Below are positions 14,408 through 15,459 of a DNA stretch of 15,459 nt, piece by piece. The position numbers and the translations under genes are program-made. Each line of letters starts with the position of its first letter. The stretch's first letter is position 1. The DNA comes from an uncultured Clostridia bacterium (GTDB lineage: Bacteria > Bacillota > Clostridia > Oscillospirales > CAG-272), in the NCBI GenBank assembly GCA_937914815.1, contig CALDMI010000389.1:1-15459 (forward strand), written 5' to 3'. The notes beneath the pieces are model-generated. The model did no database searches. It saw only the letters and a program-made list of their open reading frames with translations, and had not been told where the DNA came from.

Positions 14408-15459
14408 ATGTATTACGGATACGATATAAGTGACAATACGGTAAAGCTCGCCGAGAGGGCAGAGGCTGACCTTACGGAGATATTCAAAAAAATAGACGAG
14501 AACGCCCTTATCTGCTCGGCAAAGGTGCTCCGCGCCTTTCAGGAATGTAAGCTCTCGAGTTCGGATTTTATAGAGGTGACGGGCTACGGGTATACGGACG
14601 CGGGAAGAGAAAAGCTTGAGGAGATATATGCGAAAATTTTTAACGCGGAGGACGCCCTCGTCCGCCCGCAGCTGATGTCCGGCACCCATGCCCTCTATGT
14701 AACGATGAGCGCATTGCTCCGCGCGGGCGAGACGCTGGTCTATATCTCCGGCACCCCGTATGACACCCTCCAGAGCGTCATAGGAACATCGGGCGACAGC
14801 CGGAATTCCCTTATAAAATGGGGAGTAAAATATGACGAGGTCGCCCTCCGCGGCGACGACTTTGACCTTGACGCGATAAGAGAGCGGCTTTCCCGCGGGG
14901 ATGTCCGCGTCGCCGCCATACAGCGTAGCCGCGGCTACGCCCACAGAAGAAGTCTCACAATAGATAAGATAGCCGAGGCAATAAAGGTCTGCCGCGAGGC
15001 GTCGCCGGATACAATTATCATGGTCGATAACTGCTACGGCGAGTTTACCGAGGACAGGGAGCCCTCCGACGTCGGCGCGGATGTCTTTGTCGGCTCGATG
15101 ATGAAAAACCTCGGCGCCGGACACGCCGTCAGCGGGGCGTACTGCGTCGGTCGCCGGGATGTTATAGAGGATATAGCCGAGCGGCTGACCGCACCTTGTG
15201 TCGGAAAGAGCCTCGGCGCAAACTTCAATCAGCTTGCATCTTTCTACAAGGGACTGTTCATGGCGCCTTCTGCCGTCGCCGCGACGCTCAAATCAATGGC
15301 GTTCGCCGCCCGCATGCTTGAGCTCTCGGGGTATGCCGACGTCTCGCCGAGATACGACGAGAAGAGAACGGATATAGTGCAGACGGTGGATCTTCACTCG
15401 GCGGAGAAGCTCATTAAGTTCTGCGTCGGAGTTCAGAAGGGCTCGCCGGTAGAGGCATA
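14408..15459 (+). CDS. PLP-dependent enzyme of the Alum_res / methionine gamma-lyase-like family, partial
   Basis: The reading frame is open from ATG 14408 to the window end, giving 350 residues; the C-terminus is outside. It matches the PLP-dependent family called aluminium resistance protein or methionine gamma-lyase family protein: FKKIDEN, TGYGYTDAGREKLEEIYA, ALVRPQLMSGTHAL, ISGTPYDTLQSVIG, IQRSRGYAHRRSLT, VDNCYGEFTE, GSMMKNLGAGHAVSGAY and SPRYDEKRTDIVQ. K233 in SMMKN is the expected PLP Schiff-base lysine, and D in VDNCYGEF should contact the cofactor. The true reaction of this family is poorly defined. AAGG lies only 3 nt before the ATG and GAGG (14390-14393) 14 nt before, so the start signal is not ideal, but the N-terminus fits the family. 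Confidence 0.92.
   Translation, partial: MYYGYDISDNTVKLAERAEADLTEIFKKIDENALICSAKVLRAFQECKLSSSDFIEVTGYGYTDAGREKLEEIYAKIFNAEDALVRPQLMSGTHALYVTMSALLRAGETLVYISGTPYDTLQSVIGTSGDSRNSLIKWGVKYDEVALRGDDFDLDAIRERLSRGDVRVAAIQRSRGYAHRRSLTIDKIAEAIKVCREASPDTIIMVDNCYGEFTEDREPSDVGADVFVGSMMKNLGAGHAVSGAYCVGRRDVIEDIAERLTAPCVGKSLGANFNQLASFYKGLFMAPSAVAATLKSMAFAARMLELSGYADVSPRYDEKRTDIVQTVDLHSAEKLIKFCVGVQKGSPVEA

Noticed and set aside
13341..15228. Long minus-strand open frames at the right end
   Set aside because: They lie opposite the rhamnosidase, HAD and PLP-enzyme genes, which carry complete family motifs.

Overview
The window looks like a chromosome segment of a Gram-positive anaerobe of class Clostridia, probably a gut or rumen lineage (inference). 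The signs are strong AGGAGG-type ribosome sites, TTGAAA-N17-TATAAT-like promoters, a CmpB-like membrane protein, an Alum_res/methionine gamma-lyase-like PLP enzyme and a GH78 rhamnosidase. No rRNA, tRNA or CRISPR is visible, so taxonomy rests on gene families only.

Region 1 (1-6712) is an accessory defence-type island. A tyrosine recombinase (94-1026) is followed by a 173-bp element (1035-1207) bounded by two 25-bp inverted repeats that match at 22 of 25 positions. Each repeat has the form of a tyrosine-recombinase core site: two 10-bp arms around the same 5-bp spacer, ATAAC. Between them lie a strong leftward promoter (TTGAAA, 17 bp, TATACT, with an extended -10 TG) and a strong rightward terminator. 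As sequenced, the promoter points away from the genes to the right and the terminator blocks read-through from the recombinase. Inversion would turn the promoter toward the operon and move the terminator behind it. I read this as an ON/OFF invertible promoter, here OFF. The controlled operon is tightly packed: a methyltransferase-fold protein lacking motif IV (1223-1909), an Eco57I-like adenine methyltransferase (1902-3479), a small CxC/CxxC zinc-ribbon-like protein (3492-3749) and a 986-residue GIY-YIG/T5orf172-helicase fusion (3752-6712). Together they look like an atypical, phase-variable restriction-modification or anti-phage system.

Region 2 (6843-10567) is a leftward gene set read from a promoter at 10539-10567: PAP2 phosphatase, a frameshifted CmpB-like membrane protein, an SDR oxidoreductase, a flavin-reductase-like protein with a Gly/Lys-rich tail, and an XRE regulator whose GTG start overlaps the preceding stop. 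A bidirectional hairpin separates this set from the island.

Region 3 (10615-15459) is the divergent rightward gene set: PHP phosphoesterase, GH78 alpha-L-rhamnosidase without a signal peptide, YjjG-like HAD phosphatase, and a PLP enzyme of the Alum_res family cut by the window end. These look like ordinary core metabolism. The hairpins after the PAP2 and HAD stops share an identical 14-nt loop but have different stems, which suggests a small dispersed repeat family.

All domain calls come from reading motifs by eye; no database search was run.
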